The notes: generated from the sequence alone by a model not told the origin. A stretch of DNA of 64,000 nucleotides from Chryseobacterium balustinum (GCF_900168205.1 NZ_FUZE01000021.1:18686-82685); one strand, 5' to 3'; shown: positions 26,691-36,280, numbered from the stretch's first letter. Program-made: numbers and translations.

Positions 26691-27056
26691 ATGCAAGGTA
26701 AAAAAATAATGATCTGTGATGATGACGACAGCATTCTGGAGGTTCTTCAAATGATGCTTGAGATTGACGGCCATACTGTTTTTTTAGAAAACAACAGTAC
26801 CAATCTTATTAAACAAATAAGTAACATTAACCCTGATATTTTACTCATGGATCTGTGGATGCCGGTTCTTTCAGGAGATCAATTGCTTAAAACGATAAGA
26901 ACAACTGATGAATTAAAAAACCTACCTGTTATTATTCTTTCTGCAAGCGTAGATGGTAAGGAAATAGCAAATAGTGCTGGTGCAGATATGTTCATCGCGA
27001 AGCCTTTTGATATGGACGATGTTTCCTCAGGAGTAGAAAAATTACTTTTAATTTAA
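26691..27056 (+). CDS. Single-domain response regulator paired with the LOV kinase
   Basis: 121 residues, receiver only: acidic pocket CDDDD, phospho-acceptor Asp54 in LLMDLWMP, LSASVDG and Lys104 in FIAKPFD. It follows the LOV kinase after two bases, so the kinase is the obvious phosphodonor. With no DNA-binding or enzymatic domain the effect must pass through a partner protein or a phosphorelay. It is a close paralogue of the receiver at 5769. Confidence 0.92.
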   Translation: MQGKKIMICDDDDSILEVLQMMLEIDGHTVFLENNSTNLIKQISNINPDILLMDLWMPVLSGDQLLKTIRTTDELKNLPVIILSASVDGKEIANSAGADMFIAKPFDMDDVSSGVEKLLLI

Positions 27057-27157
27057 TGTTGAGACAATATTAATATATTCTCTTTTATTTATATGTAAGT
27101 TATTCATTAGTGTTCAATTCTAAGTTTCAGTCTAAAGTTTTTCTCAGTCGTTTTTTC

Positions 27158-27165
27158 TACTTTTG
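27158..27165 (+). promoter_or_regulatory. -7 promoter box (TACTTTTG)
   Basis: TACTTTTG fits TAnnTTTG and ends 15 bases before the ATG at 27181. No convincing -33 element. Confidence 0.5.
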
Positions 27166-27180
27166 CTTGATCTAATTATT

Positions 27181-27483
27181 ATGAAAAAGATTGTACATTT
27201 TACCGCATTGATTAACTATTATACAACAGAAAAAGGAGGATTGGTTACTCCTGTGTCGTCGGGTTTCCGTGCCTCTTTCAATTTTCCTTTTGAATTGAAA
27301 GTATATACGGGAGTTCAAGAATTTACCCATACAGAACTAATTTTTCCGGGCGATTCTGAAAAGGTTGATGTTACATTGATTAACGCAGATTCATTCTTGG
27401 AAAAATTATATACAGGAATGGATTTTTCAATTTTAGATAATTCCGGGATTATAGGTAACGGAATCATTACTATCCTTTTCTAA
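27181..27483 (+). CDS. Small protein resembling an EF-Tu beta-barrel domain
   Basis: 100 residues from the ATG at 27181 (a TTG 18 bases upstream overlaps the promoter and is rejected). The sequence (VHFTALINYYTTEKGGLVTP, FPFELKVYTGVQEF, DSEKVDVTLINADSFLEKLY, GMDFSILDNSGIIGNGIIT) follows the strand order of domains II/III of translation factor Tu: an F-A-x-I/L-x-Y start, GGR/GGL loop and the ending G-x-F-x-I-x-x-x-x-x-x-G-x-G-x-I. Free-standing single domains of this kind occur in Bacteroidota; their role is unknown. No signal peptide. It is followed by a terminator, so it is monocistronic. Confidence 0.7.
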   Translation: MKKIVHFTALINYYTTEKGGLVTPVSSGFRASFNFPFELKVYTGVQEFTHTELIFPGDSEKVDVTLINADSFLEKLYTGMDFSILDNSGIIGNGIITILF

Positions 27484-27575
27484 AAAGATGAATTCCAATC
27501 GGATACATACTGAATAGTGATGTTGGAACATATATTTAGAAATCAGTTCTTGTTAAAATAACTTCTAATCAAATT

Positions 27576-27604
27576 AAAACCCCGTAGTAAATACAGGGTT
27601 TTTA
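27576..27604 (+). terminator. Terminator after the EF-Tu-like gene
   Basis: AAAACCC and GGGTTTT arms (27576-27582, 27596-27602) with a 13-base loop and a T-rich tail. Confidence 0.6.
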
Positions 27605-27674
27605 ATTTATATTAAGACAAAAAATCTTGCTTCATAAATAATTATTATCTTTAAAAAAGATTAATTAAAATATC

Positions 27675-27836
27675 TTAAAAGAGACTATTAGGGTTCAAAT
27701 TACCTGACGCTCCTTTGGCAAGAAACACTACCTTCCTATTTAAAGACTTGGCTTTTTCTAATGCCTTAAGAGCTTTCTGACGCTCTATTTCTTTATTAAT
27801 ACCTGGAGTACTTTCTGGGTTATTAGAATTTTTCAT
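27675..27836 (-). CDS. Small basic protein of unknown function
   Basis: 53 residues from the ATG at 27836 (MKNSNNPESTPGINKEIERQ), with a helical Lys/Ala/Leu segment in the middle and the tail KGASGNLNPNSLF. The frame extends upstream to 27905, but the extension (MVCFVLLYFYQGTNRT) reads like leader sequence, so the internal ATG is preferred. No signal peptide after this choice. Similar short proteins with an E-I-E-R-Q-K-A-L-K-A-L-E-K-A-K helix are common in Flavobacteriia, in my memory; function unknown. Monocistronic. Confidence 0.55.
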   Translation of the reverse strand: MKNSNNPESTPGINKEIERQKALKALEKAKSLNRKVVFLAKGASGNLNPNSLF

Positions 27837-28186
27837 GATAAATAATTTTAGTGTATTTGTTCTATTAGTTCCTTGATAGAAATACAGTAGCACAAAACAG
27901 ACCATTTGATAAAATTTGATTATTAATTCTACGGTTTAGGGATAATACTTCAATAATTAATCAAATTGATAATCTTGTTCAAGCTCTATTAAGCTTTACT
28001 TAAAGATGTTGAAATCAAAATAAAAATTCGGCCTAGATATCACTGATATTGCAATAAGCTTCCAGATTATGCCAATGTATTAACAATTCTATGCTTCTCA
28101 ATTAATTTTAAGAATCGATTGCTTGCTACTTAGTATAATGAATATGAAAGAATTTTTATTAAAGGAGTTTATTGCCAATAAAAATA

Positions 28187-29968
28187 CTAATTCAACTTTA
28201 GAGCTTTTAAAATTTTATGGAAAATCTCATTATTTTCATAGACTCCGGCAAAGTTTTCTGAACCAGAACCGTAAGAAAATACAGGAATCAGAGTGGCTGA
28301 ATGATCATCTGTTGTAAAATCTCCCTCAATTGTATTGGTTTTCATATCTCCATGAGGAATGCTGAAACCACCCGTTTCGTGATCTGCAGTAATGACCACT
28401 AAAGTTCCGGGGTTTCGATCGGCAAACTGAATTGCTTTAGTAATCGCTCTATCGAAATCGATTCCTTCAGTAACAATCGTTCCAACATTATTACTATGAC
28501 CTCCGCTGTCTATTTGAGCTCCTTCTACCATCATAAAGAATGGCTTTTTCTTGCTTTTTAAAAATTTTAAACTGTTGTCCACAGTTTCTGCCAGAAGATT
28601 TCCACGACCTTTTAAAACATGAGGAACCCCGTTTTCAGAAAGATAAAAGGCTAGATTATCAGCATTGCTCTTCCCTACTTCTTCGGCGTTATTTGCAATT
28701 TCAAAATTACTCAGACCTGAAACTTTAGATTTACCTCCGGCTGCAAAGAATGTAAGTTTCGATTGGGTTAAATCTTGTGCAATTTCTGTTTCCATGCCAC
28801 GGTCTTTTTGATGAGCGTAAAATGCAGAAGGTGTTGCGCCAACAATTTCATCGGTGGTAATAATCCCTGTACTGAAGCCTTTTTTAGAAAGAATTTCTGT
28901 TATATTTGGAATTAATTTTCCGCCTGAATCTACTCCGATAAATCTGTTTTTTGTTTTTTTTCCTGTAGCAAAAGCAGTTGCTCCCGCTGCGGAATCGGTA
29001 GTGAAATTATCTGTTGCAGTAGTTTTTATTAAACCAATAGTTTTCAGCTGCGTTAAAGTTAATTGGCCTTTATTAGCTAAAACAGATGATGAAATTTGTG
29101 ACAAACCGTTTCCATCACCGATTAATAAAATTACGTTTTTAACAGGAACATTTTTCTTCAAATATGAAAATTTAGGCTGATAAACTTCAGAGAAAACGGT
29201 ATTTGTAAACGTTCTGGATTTTAAATTATTGATATATTCCACACATTCTTTAGGATGATCTGTGTTGATAAAGTCAACTCCGTTGTGTGCGAAAAATTCC
29301 CAAGAAGTCTTTCCATCAGGAATTGCCCAAAATCTGAAAGGTTTCCCAAACGATTTGGCTTTTTTGATAACTTCGATAACTTTCGGCAAATCATCTTCCA
29401 TTAAACCACCCTTTCCGTTCCAGACAGAATATTGCTTGAAATTTAAGCTTAATAAAGCTACTTTTTTCCATTGCCCAGGCGTTAAATTATCTAACTTTTG
29501 ATAATCAAACATTATAAATTCAGGATAGGAGCTGTATTCTTCAGGCTTGGGCTGATTTCCCGAAATCACAAATACCACTTTATTCTGGGTTACAATTTTT
29601 GGATATTTTTGAATAGATTTTACAATTACCGCTAAAGTAGTTTTTGCATCAGTTTTAATGTCTATTAAAATATGAAGAGATTCCTGATGAATCATATTCA
29701 ACTCTAAAGCTTTGTTTAAAGGCTCTAAATAAAGACTTTCAAATGTTTTTCCTTTCTGAATATCTTTATCTTCATGAGAAACGTACAATTGATTATTAAC
29801 TAAAAAAACATCAGCTTCGATAGAATTTGCACCAGAACCTAAAGCATACCAAAACGGAGCTTTTTGTTCGTAATCGTTATGAGAATGTACTTTCACAGTT
29901 TGTGCAAAAAATAGAGTAGAAATTCCCAATGTGCCTATGAAAATACCTTTTTTTATTATTGAAAACAT
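28187..29968 (-). CDS. Secreted fusion: PI-PLC/GDPD-like domain + alkaline phosphatase
   Basis: 593 residues. Signal peptide (about 1-22, ending FFAQ). N-terminal TIM-barrel (about 25-245) of the PI-PLC/glycerophosphodiesterase superfamily: HSHNDYEQ, GANSIEADVFL (metal-binding Glu/Asp), VSHEDKD and the closing NTDHPKE. C-terminal alkaline phosphatase of the PhoA superfamily (about 270-593): NVILLIGDGNG (metal), phospho-Ser motif TTDSAAGATAFATGKK, GHSNN, VITADHETGG and a late Asp-His (TTDDHSAT). The first domain would cut glycerophosphodiesters and the second strip the phosphate, so one protein could release Pi from phospholipid head-group material. Adjacent to a second alkaline phosphatase (76-base gap) and divergent SusC/SusD genes. 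The pathway is inferred from domain content. Confidence 0.9.
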   Translation of the reverse strand: MFSIIKKGIFIGTLGISTLFFAQTVKVHSHNDYEQKAPFWYALGSGANSIEADVFLVNNQLYVSHEDKDIQKGKTFESLYLEPLNKALELNMIHQESLHILIDIKTDAKTTLAVIVKSIQKYPKIVTQNKVVFVISGNQPKPEEYSSYPEFIMFDYQKLDNLTPGQWKKVALLSLNFKQYSVWNGKGGLMEDDLPKVIEVIKKAKSFGKPFRFWAIPDGKTSWEFFAHNGVDFINTDHPKECVEYINNLKSRTFTNTVFSEVYQPKFSYLKKNVPVKNVILLIGDGNGLSQISSSVLANKGQLTLTQLKTIGLIKTTATDNFTTDSAAGATAFATGKKTKNRFIGVDSGGKLIPNITEILSKKGFSTGIITTDEIVGATPSAFYAHQKDRGMETEIAQDLTQSKLTFFAAGGKSKVSGLSNFEIANNAEEVGKSNADNLAFYLSENGVPHVLKGRGNLLAETVDNSLKFLKSKKKPFFMMVEGAQIDSGGHSNNVGTIVTEGIDFDRAITKAIQFADRNPGTLVVITADHETGGFSIPHGDMKTNTIEGDFTTDDHSATLIPVFSYGSGSENFAGVYENNEIFHKILKALKLN

Positions 29969-30043
29969 TTTTTTAATTTAAAGTTGAATAAGTTTAAGCC
30001 ACTTTAAGGTTTAAAACCTTGAAATGGTTCTGCGAGTATCATA

Positions 30044-31171
30044 TTAATTAACTTTGATTCCACTTTTTTTCAAAGCTTCGACCAATTTGTGATAGATTGT
30101 ATTGTTACGATAAACACCAGAAAAAAGCTCCTGACCTTTTCCCATTGCAAAAACAGGAACTAATGCAGCAGTATGTTGATTATCAATAAAGTTTATCTGA
30201 ACTTTATTTCCTACTTCTTTTTCTTTTCCGGTTACAGCATCTTTTTCAGAAAATTTTCCGATACTCGCGCCCCCCGTTTCATGATCTGCAGTTACAACCA
30301 ATAAGGTGTTTGGGTTTTTCTTAATATAATCGATGACAACACCAATTGTTTTATCAAAATCAAGAACTTCTTTGGTCATCATTTCGGCATCTTTTGCATG
30401 ACCTCCCCAATCTATGAACGAACCTTCAATCATCAGGAAAAAAGGTTTATTTTCTTTAGAAAAATAATCTAAAGCAGTTTGAGTAGCTTCAGGTAAAAAA
30501 TCTCCTCTTCCCTGAACTTTATTAGGTAATTCATCCTGAGCCAATAAGTATAAATTTTTCTTTCCTAAAACTGGTTTTGATAATGAAACCGTATCTATTC
30601 TATAATTTTTGTTTAATTCTGATAAAAGATTTTTTCCGTCTTTTCTTTTATTGAAAAACTTTAAACCTCCTCCTGCAGCAAAATCTACATTAGATTTTAA
30701 AAACTCTAAAGCAATATCTTCATGCAAATCTCGGTCTTTTACATGAGCATAATAAGAAGCTGGCGTTGCGTGAGTAATAGAAGTAAGGCTTACCAAACCC
30801 GTTTGATAATCGTTTTTCTGAAGTTGCTCAAAAATTGTAGGAATCGCAATAGAATCTTTATCTACGCCAATTGCTCTTTTATAGGTTTTTTTTCCGGTTG
30901 ACAGAGCAGTTGCTCCAGCTGCAGAATCAGTAATTAAATCACTTGTTGACGACGTTTCTGAAAGCCCAACAACCTTAAATTTGGTAAAATTCGGTTCTGA
31001 ATTTCCAAAATAAAAAGCCGAAGTCACCTGAGAAACTCCCATCCCATCTCCTATCATAAAAATGACATTAAGTGGTTTTTGTTTTTTTTGAGCAGACAAC
31101 AATGCTGTAAAAAGAAGCACAAACAAAACTGTAAATCTCTTAAAATTAACGACTTTACAATAATAATTCAT
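30044..31171 (-). CDS. Alkaline phosphatase (PhoA superfamily)
   Basis: 375 residues from the ATG at 31171 (MNYYCKVVNFKRF), giving a normal signal peptide ending LLSAQ; the frame runs further up to 31219 but that part is leader-like. Motifs: NVIFMIGDGMG (metal), phospho-Ser ITDSAAGATALSTGKK, IEGSFIDWGGHAKD, VVTADHETGG, DNQHTAAL (metal His). Periplasmic phosphomonoesterase. It is closely related to the C-terminal domain of the neighbouring fusion enzyme (same catalytic segments and the YAHVKDRD/YAHQKDRG block), so tandem duplication followed by fusion is likely. It lies 280 bases from the divergent SusC gene. Regulation by phosphate is expected from the family, but no Pho box was recognised. 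Confidence 0.92.
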   Translation of the reverse strand: MNYYCKVVNFKRFTVLFVLLFTALLSAQKKQKPLNVIFMIGDGMGVSQVTSAFYFGNSEPNFTKFKVVGLSETSSTSDLITDSAAGATALSTGKKTYKRAIGVDKDSIAIPTIFEQLQKNDYQTGLVSLTSITHATPASYYAHVKDRDLHEDIALEFLKSNVDFAAGGGLKFFNKRKDGKNLLSELNKNYRIDTVSLSKPVLGKKNLYLLAQDELPNKVQGRGDFLPEATQTALDYFSKENKPFFLMIEGSFIDWGGHAKDAEMMTKEVLDFDKTIGVVIDYIKKNPNTLLVVTADHETGGASIGKFSEKDAVTGKEKEVGNKVQINFIDNQHTAALVPVFAMGKGQELFSGVYRNNTIYHKLVEALKKSGIKVN

Positions 31172-31426
31172 AATAGTTATATTTTTAATAAAATTCAAGA
31201 ACACGAAATAAGGGCACAAAATTAGACATAATTTGATTTAAAAATCATAAATACAAAATCATAAACACAATGTTAACAAGGAAATAACTGGATTTAAGCT
31301 ATTTAAAAAAGTTTGTTTACATAAAGTTTTTACAAATTTAATTTTCAGCAAAAATATTTACATTTTATTAATTTTAAAAAGTTATTACTTAATGTTAAAT
31401 TAACAGATTTCAACGTTTCATCACCC

Positions 31427-31434
31427 TAATTTTG
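31427..31434 (+). promoter_or_regulatory. -7 promoter box (TAATTTTG) of the SusC/SusD operon
   Basis: TAATTTTG matches TAnnTTTG and ends 17 bases before the ATG at 31452; AAAAAGGAATG at the start gives a weak ribosome-binding sequence. Confidence 0.6.
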
Positions 31435-31451
31435 CACCAAAATAAAAAGGA

Positions 31452-34226
31452 ATGAAACGTATTTATATGATGCCAACTGTTTTGATGAGTTGTGTCAGCT
31501 TAACATTTGCGCAAAAAAAAGAATCTGATACGCTCCAGGATGACAACAGATTGAAAGATATTGAAGAAGTCGTGATGATTGGTTACGGTTCTCAGAAAAA
31601 ATCTGACGTAACCGGAGCGGTAGGATCTGTAAAAAGTGAAGATTTCAATAAAGGTTTAGTTGCAAACGTTGGTCAATTACTTCAGGGAAAAGTTGCCGGA
31701 GTAAATGTTTCTAATGTAAGTGGAGAACCGGGAGCCAATCAAAACATTATTATCAGAGGAGTTGGAAGTTTACGTTCAGGAACTACTCCATTATACGTTG
31801 TAGATGGTTTTGTAATCGATAACAGCAACACCGGAACTGCAAATAATCCAATGAATTTCATCAATCCACAAGATATTGAATCATTAGATATTTTGAAAGA
31901 TGCATCAGCTGCCGCAATCTACGGTGCAAGAGGAGCTAATGGTGTTATCGTAATTACAACTAAAAAAGGGAAGAAAGGAAGAACACAGATGAATCTTTCT
32001 TCAAATCTTACGATTTCAAACCTTGCCAACAAAATGAATGTCTTCAGTGCAGACGAATTTAGGAGACAGGTAACTGCAGCCGGTGGAAAGCTTGACGACA
32101 TGGGTGGAAATACCGATTGGCAAGACGAATTAACTAGAACAGGGATTTCTGAAAACGTAAATTTCTCAGCGTCTGGAGCAACAGAAAATTCTAATTACTA
32201 TGCAGCTTTAGGATACGAAGATCAGGAAGGTATTCTTTACAACAGTAACCTAAAAAGATATTCGGGGCGTGTGAATGTTTCTCAGAAAGCTTTTGATGGA
32301 AGAGTAAATATTGACTTCAATTTAAACGGAATAAGAACCGAAAACAATAGACCCAACGCAACCAGTGTAGTGTCTGAAATGTTAACATGGAATCCTACAT
32401 TCCCTGCATACACAAATGGTGCACCAACTACAGTATTTAACAATGGTGCTTTCAATCCTCTAATCCGTCGCGAGATTTATAAAGATTTCACAACGAACAA
32501 CAGAATTTTAGCAAATGTTTCTCCCTCTGTAGAAATTATTAAAGGATTGACTTACAAATTAAATCTAGGGGTTGATTATTCTACAGCAGAAAGGATTATT
32601 CAAAATATTCCACATGCTGTACCTTTAGAAAACGGTAGTTTAAATCTTAGCAATTATTCAAATAACAATACTCTTGTAGAGAATACATTAACCTATAAAT
32701 TTAAAATCAACAGTCATGATTTTAATGTTATGGCAGGACATTCGTATCAGAAATTACTGCTCACTTCAAGAGGGTCGTATTATCAGAATTTCCCAAATAA
32801 CGGAATTGAGCCACAATATCAAATCCCTGCATTATTACCTGCCGATTTGCAGAAGGTAACATCCACAGTTGTTGCTAATAAAAATGAGTTACAATCTTGG
32901 TTTGGTAGAGTAAACTATGGTTATCAAGATAAATATCTTTTAACAGCAACTTTAAGAGCAGACGGATCTTCAAAATTTGGTTCGAATAACCGTTACGGAA
33001 TTTTTCCTTCACTTGCTGCAGGATGGAATATCAGTAAAGAGAGTTTTCTTGAGAATGTAACCGCAATCAGCAACTTGAAACTAAGAGCCAGTTGGGGTAA
33101 AACCGGAAATCAGGAAATACCGAGTAAAATTACAAAGAGAAGCTATCAGGCAGATTCCAATGGAAGTGCACAGGCAACGTACCCATTAAATGACAGTGGA
33201 AATTATCCTGTCGGAATATATTTAGTAAGAGCCAACAACCCAGACCTTCAGTGGGAAGTTACTACACAAACCAATATTGGTTTAGATTTCGGAATTCTAA
33301 ATAACAGATTAACGGGTACTATAGATTTTTTTAATAAAGTTTCTGATAATATTCTTTTAGAAATAAACCCTGTAGATCCTATTGAACCCGCTCCAAAAGT
33401 TTGGAAGAATATTCCAAATATGAAGATCAATAATACTGGTTTAGAATTGTCACTAAATTATAATAGTAATCCAAACAAAGCATTTACTTACAGCATTGGA
33501 GGAAATACTTCATTCATTAAAAATAAGGTGAAAGACTCTCCATATAAAGTAATTACTACAGGAGAAGCGCAAGGTCCTGGAACAACGAACGCTGTAATAA
33601 ATGGTTACGTTAACGGAGAACCAATCGGAACGTTCTACGTAAGAGAATTTTTAGGTTTAAGTGAAAACGGTACTAATATTTTCAGAGATGTAAACGGAGA
33701 CGGAATTATTACAGACAACGACAGAGTAGCATCTGGGAGTGCATTACCAGATTTCACTTACAATATTTCCCTGAAAGCTGCTTACAAAAATTTCGACTTA
33801 GGATTAAATTTCAACGGAGTTGTAGGAAATATGATCTATAATAATACTGCTTCTACATTATTTTCAAGAGGTAGATTAGGAATATCGCAAAATACAACAG
33901 ATGCGGCAACACAATTCCCTAACGAAAGTTTAAACAATACCAATGTAATTTCTACAAGATACCTTGAAAAAGGTGATTTCTTTAGATTGAACAATGCTAC
34001 TTTAGGATATAGTTTAGATCCTAAAATCTTAGGAATTGGCGAACACATCAGAAATATCAGATTCTCGGTAACAGCTCAAAACTTATTTGTCATCACAAAA
34101 TATTCAGGTTTTGATCCTGAAATCAATACAGGCTTGTCTCAGGGTGGAATTCAGTCTTTCGGGATCGATTACGCTACTTATCCTAAAGCAAGAAGCTTTG
34201 TATTTGGTGTAAACGTAGCATTTTAA
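31452..34226 (+). CDS. SusC/RagA-type TonB-linked outer-membrane transporter
   Basis: 924 residues. Signal peptide ending LTFAQ. The plug begins almost at once (DIEEVVMIGYGSQKKSDVTG, then LLQGKVAGVNVSN, EPGANQNIIIRGVGS, TPLYVVDGF, DIESLDILKDASAAAIYGAR, GVIVITTKKGKKG); the carboxypeptidase-regulatory-like N-terminal domain that most SusC proteins carry is missing. The barrel ends SFVFGVNVAF. With SusD (22 bases downstream) it forms the lid-and-bin importer for oligomers. The neighbouring phosphatases suggest the ligand is a phosphorylated compound, which is inference. A normal signal peptide directly before the plug argues that the missing domain is a natural form rather than a truncation. Confidence 0.95.
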   Translation: MKRIYMMPTVLMSCVSLTFAQKKESDTLQDDNRLKDIEEVVMIGYGSQKKSDVTGAVGSVKSEDFNKGLVANVGQLLQGKVAGVNVSNVSGEPGANQNIIIRGVGSLRSGTTPLYVVDGFVIDNSNTGTANNPMNFINPQDIESLDILKDASAAAIYGARGANGVIVITTKKGKKGRTQMNLSSNLTISNLANKMNVFSADEFRRQVTAAGGKLDDMGGNTDWQDELTRTGISENVNFSASGATENSNYYAALGYEDQEGILYNSNLKRYSGRVNVSQKAFDGRVNIDFNLNGIRTENNRPNATSVVSEMLTWNPTFPAYTNGAPTTVFNNGAFNPLIRREIYKDFTTNNRILANVSPSVEIIKGLTYKLNLGVDYSTAERIIQNIPHAVPLENGSLNLSNYSNNNTLVENTLTYKFKINSHDFNVMAGHSYQKLLLTSRGSYYQNFPNNGIEPQYQIPALLPADLQKVTSTVVANKNELQSWFGRVNYGYQDKYLLTATLRADGSSKFGSNNRYGIFPSLAAGWNISKESFLENVTAISNLKLRASWGKTGNQEIPSKITKRSYQADSNGSAQATYPLNDSGNYPVGIYLVRANNPDLQWEVTTQTNIGLDFGILNNRLTGTIDFFNKVSDNILLEINPVDPIEPAPKVWKNIPNMKINNTGLELSLNYNSNPNKAFTYSIGGNTSFIKNKVKDSPYKVITTGEAQGPGTTNAVINGYVNGEPIGTFYVREFLGLSENGTNIFRDVNGDGIITDNDRVASGSALPDFTYNISLKAAYKNFDLGLNFNGVVGNMIYNNTASTLFSRGRLGISQNTTDAATQFPNESLNNTNVISTRYLEKGDFFRLNNATLGYSLDPKILGIGEHIRNIRFSVTAQNLFVITKYSGFDPEINTGLSQGGIQSFGIDYATYPKARSFVFGVNVAF

Positions 34227-34248
34227 TTAATTATTTAAAAAGAGAACA

Positions 34249-35985
34249 ATGAAAAATAAATTTCTAATTTCTATTCTTAGTGTAAGCGCTTTAGCATTGG
34301 TAGGATGTACAGATCTTGAAGAATTGGTTATTGATGAATCACTTGAAGCACAAACCATAACTCCTATTGAGTCTTTTGTTGCTCCTGCTTATGGGCCACT
34401 TCCGGATGCATTTACCCATGTAAAAAACTATGGTCTTCAGCTCATCAGTTCAGATCAGGCTATTCTTCCTCCAAGAGGAAGTGGAAACGACTGGTATGAT
34501 GGCGGAAAGTATATTGAGCTCCACCAACACACTACAACAACTACGAATGTTGTCGTACAACAGACTTGGGATGCCATGAGATTAATGCTTTCAAGAACGG
34601 TAACAGCATTAGAAAAACTTAGACCTCTTGCTGCAACAGATCCAAATGCAGCTAAAGCTGTTGCCGAAATGCGTGCTTTGAGAGCTTATTACAATATGTT
34701 GATGCTTGATTATTGGGGAATTGCATTCAAAAAAGACAACACAGGTGTAAATTCTGAAATCCTAAGAAGGCAGGAAGCTATTTCTTATATAGAAAGTGAA
34801 TTTCTTGCTGTAGTAAATGATCTTGACAATACAAAAGGCCCGGGAAGAATGTCTCAGGCGGCAGTAAACGGATTTTTAGCACAACTTTATCTCAACGCTG
34901 CAGTTTACAGAAATCCTTACGGAGCACCCAATTTTGCAATTGGAGATATGGATAAGGTCATTCAATATACTGATAAAGTAATCAACAGCGGATTATTTAA
35001 TTTATCTTCTGAATATTTTGCCATATTTGATGATAATAATCACTCAAACAAAGAATTGATTTTTGCGATTGATCAACGTCAGGATCTTGCAACCTCACAC
35101 AACAGATTGGGCTATTGGTCGCTTTCAGGGAGTCAGTATCCTTTAGCAGCTTTCCCAAAAGCAAACGGAACAGACGGCCCTGCAATTACACCAGATTTTT
35201 ATCAAACTTGGGTACAAGCTTACGGAAGTACAGATCCAGCACAAGCTGATGCGAGATTTTATAAAGAAAACTTTACTGTTCCTGCAGATAAACAGAATTT
35301 AACTGGAGTTACTCCAGCAAATGATGCTGATCATTATTTCCTCGTAAATGGTGCAACTTATGAGATCAACAGAGGAATTCAGAGAGGAATCCAGTGGGGA
35401 TTGAGAAATGCGTCAAACGGACAGCCTTTCAAGATGGAAAACGGACAGTATAAAATCTACCCGATTATCGAACAGAGAAATGGTTTTGTAAACTATGTAA
35501 ATCACACCTTAGAGATCGATCTTGAAAATCCAAACAACAAAGATTACACAGACGGATACAGAGTTTCAAAATACCAATTCAGCAGAACTTCAGATTCCGG
35601 AAGAAACAGAGGGAATGCAGATATTGTACTTTTACGTTTAGCAGATATTTATCTGATGAGAGCTGAAGCTCAATTGAGAAAAGGAAATGCCGGAGCAGCT
35701 TTACTTGACGTAAACTTAGTAAGAGCTTCAAGAACAGCAAGACCTTCTGTAACTCCACCAGCTTTAGCATCAATCAATTTAGATACATTGTACAGAGAAA
35801 GAGGTTTTGAGTTTTACTGGGAATATTCCAGAAGAACAGATATGATCAGGTTTGGTCATTATGAAGATCCATATACCTCAAAAACAAATGCTGATGTAAG
35901 AAAAAGATTGTTCCCGATACCACAATCGGCAATCGACGGAGCATCTGCAGAGCCTGGATATTTGGTTCAGAACGAAGGTTACTAA
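34249..35985 (+). CDS. SusD/RagB-type surface ligand-binding lipoprotein
   Basis: 578 residues, lipoprotein signal with lipobox LVGC (Cys20). SusD-like helical TPR scaffold: MRALRAYYNMLMLDYWG in the N-terminal part, AVNGFLAQLYLNAAVY, and the C-terminal LLRLADIYLMRAEAQLRKGN, LYRERGFEFYWEYSRRTDMIRFG and LFPIPQSAID. It covers the SusC channel and captures ligand at the cell surface. Paired with the SusC gene; an intrinsic terminator follows, so the two genes form a closed operon with no downstream hydrolase gene on this strand. Confidence 0.95.
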   Translation: MKNKFLISILSVSALALVGCTDLEELVIDESLEAQTITPIESFVAPAYGPLPDAFTHVKNYGLQLISSDQAILPPRGSGNDWYDGGKYIELHQHTTTTTNVVVQQTWDAMRLMLSRTVTALEKLRPLAATDPNAAKAVAEMRALRAYYNMLMLDYWGIAFKKDNTGVNSEILRRQEAISYIESEFLAVVNDLDNTKGPGRMSQAAVNGFLAQLYLNAAVYRNPYGAPNFAIGDMDKVIQYTDKVINSGLFNLSSEYFAIFDDNNHSNKELIFAIDQRQDLATSHNRLGYWSLSGSQYPLAAFPKANGTDGPAITPDFYQTWVQAYGSTDPAQADARFYKENFTVPADKQNLTGVTPANDADHYFLVNGATYEINRGIQRGIQWGLRNASNGQPFKMENGQYKIYPIIEQRNGFVNYVNHTLEIDLENPNNKDYTDGYRVSKYQFSRTSDSGRNRGNADIVLLRLADIYLMRAEAQLRKGNAGAALLDVNLVRASRTARPSVTPPALASINLDTLYRERGFEFYWEYSRRTDMIRFGHYEDPYTSKTNADVRKRLFPIPQSAIDGASAEPGYLVQNEGY

Positions 35986-36009
35986 TTTTTTATTCTATAT
36001 ACTTTCAAG

Positions 36010-36042
36010 AAAACTGCCGGCAAATTTTGTCGGCAGTTTTTG
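36010..36042 (+). terminator. Terminator of the SusC/SusD operon
   Basis: AAAACTGCCG (36010-36019) and CGGCAGTTTT (36031-36040), 10-bp stem with an 11-base loop and a T tail. A strong intrinsic terminator. Confidence 0.85.
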
Positions 36043-36225
36043 ATTTTAGAAGTTTTATTTTCTAATTTTTCATCAAGCTAAATTATTTCGATGTGTAAGG
36101 CAATAAAATAACATGTCTTATTTTTTTTAAGCTAGACGCCTAAGATTTTAATTAAGACCTCTTATCTTTTAAACTTAAATTAACTATCTCTAAAACTTTT
36201 TAAGTTCAATCAAATTATTTCAAAA

Positions 36226-36253
36226 AAAACACCAACATTTCTGTAGGTGTTTT
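36226..36253 (-). terminator. Terminator of the sugar dehydrogenase gene
   Basis: On the minus strand AAAACACC and GGTGTTTT form an 8-bp stem followed by a T run (the complement of A's at 36222-36229). Confidence 0.7.
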
Positions 36254-36280
36254 AAGAGTACGAAAAAAAATTAATTTATT

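Noticed and set aside
28854..29180. Plus-strand frame opposite the phosphatase fusion
   Set aside because: The minus-strand frame carries the phospho-Ser and metal motifs; the plus-strand frame does not resemble any family.
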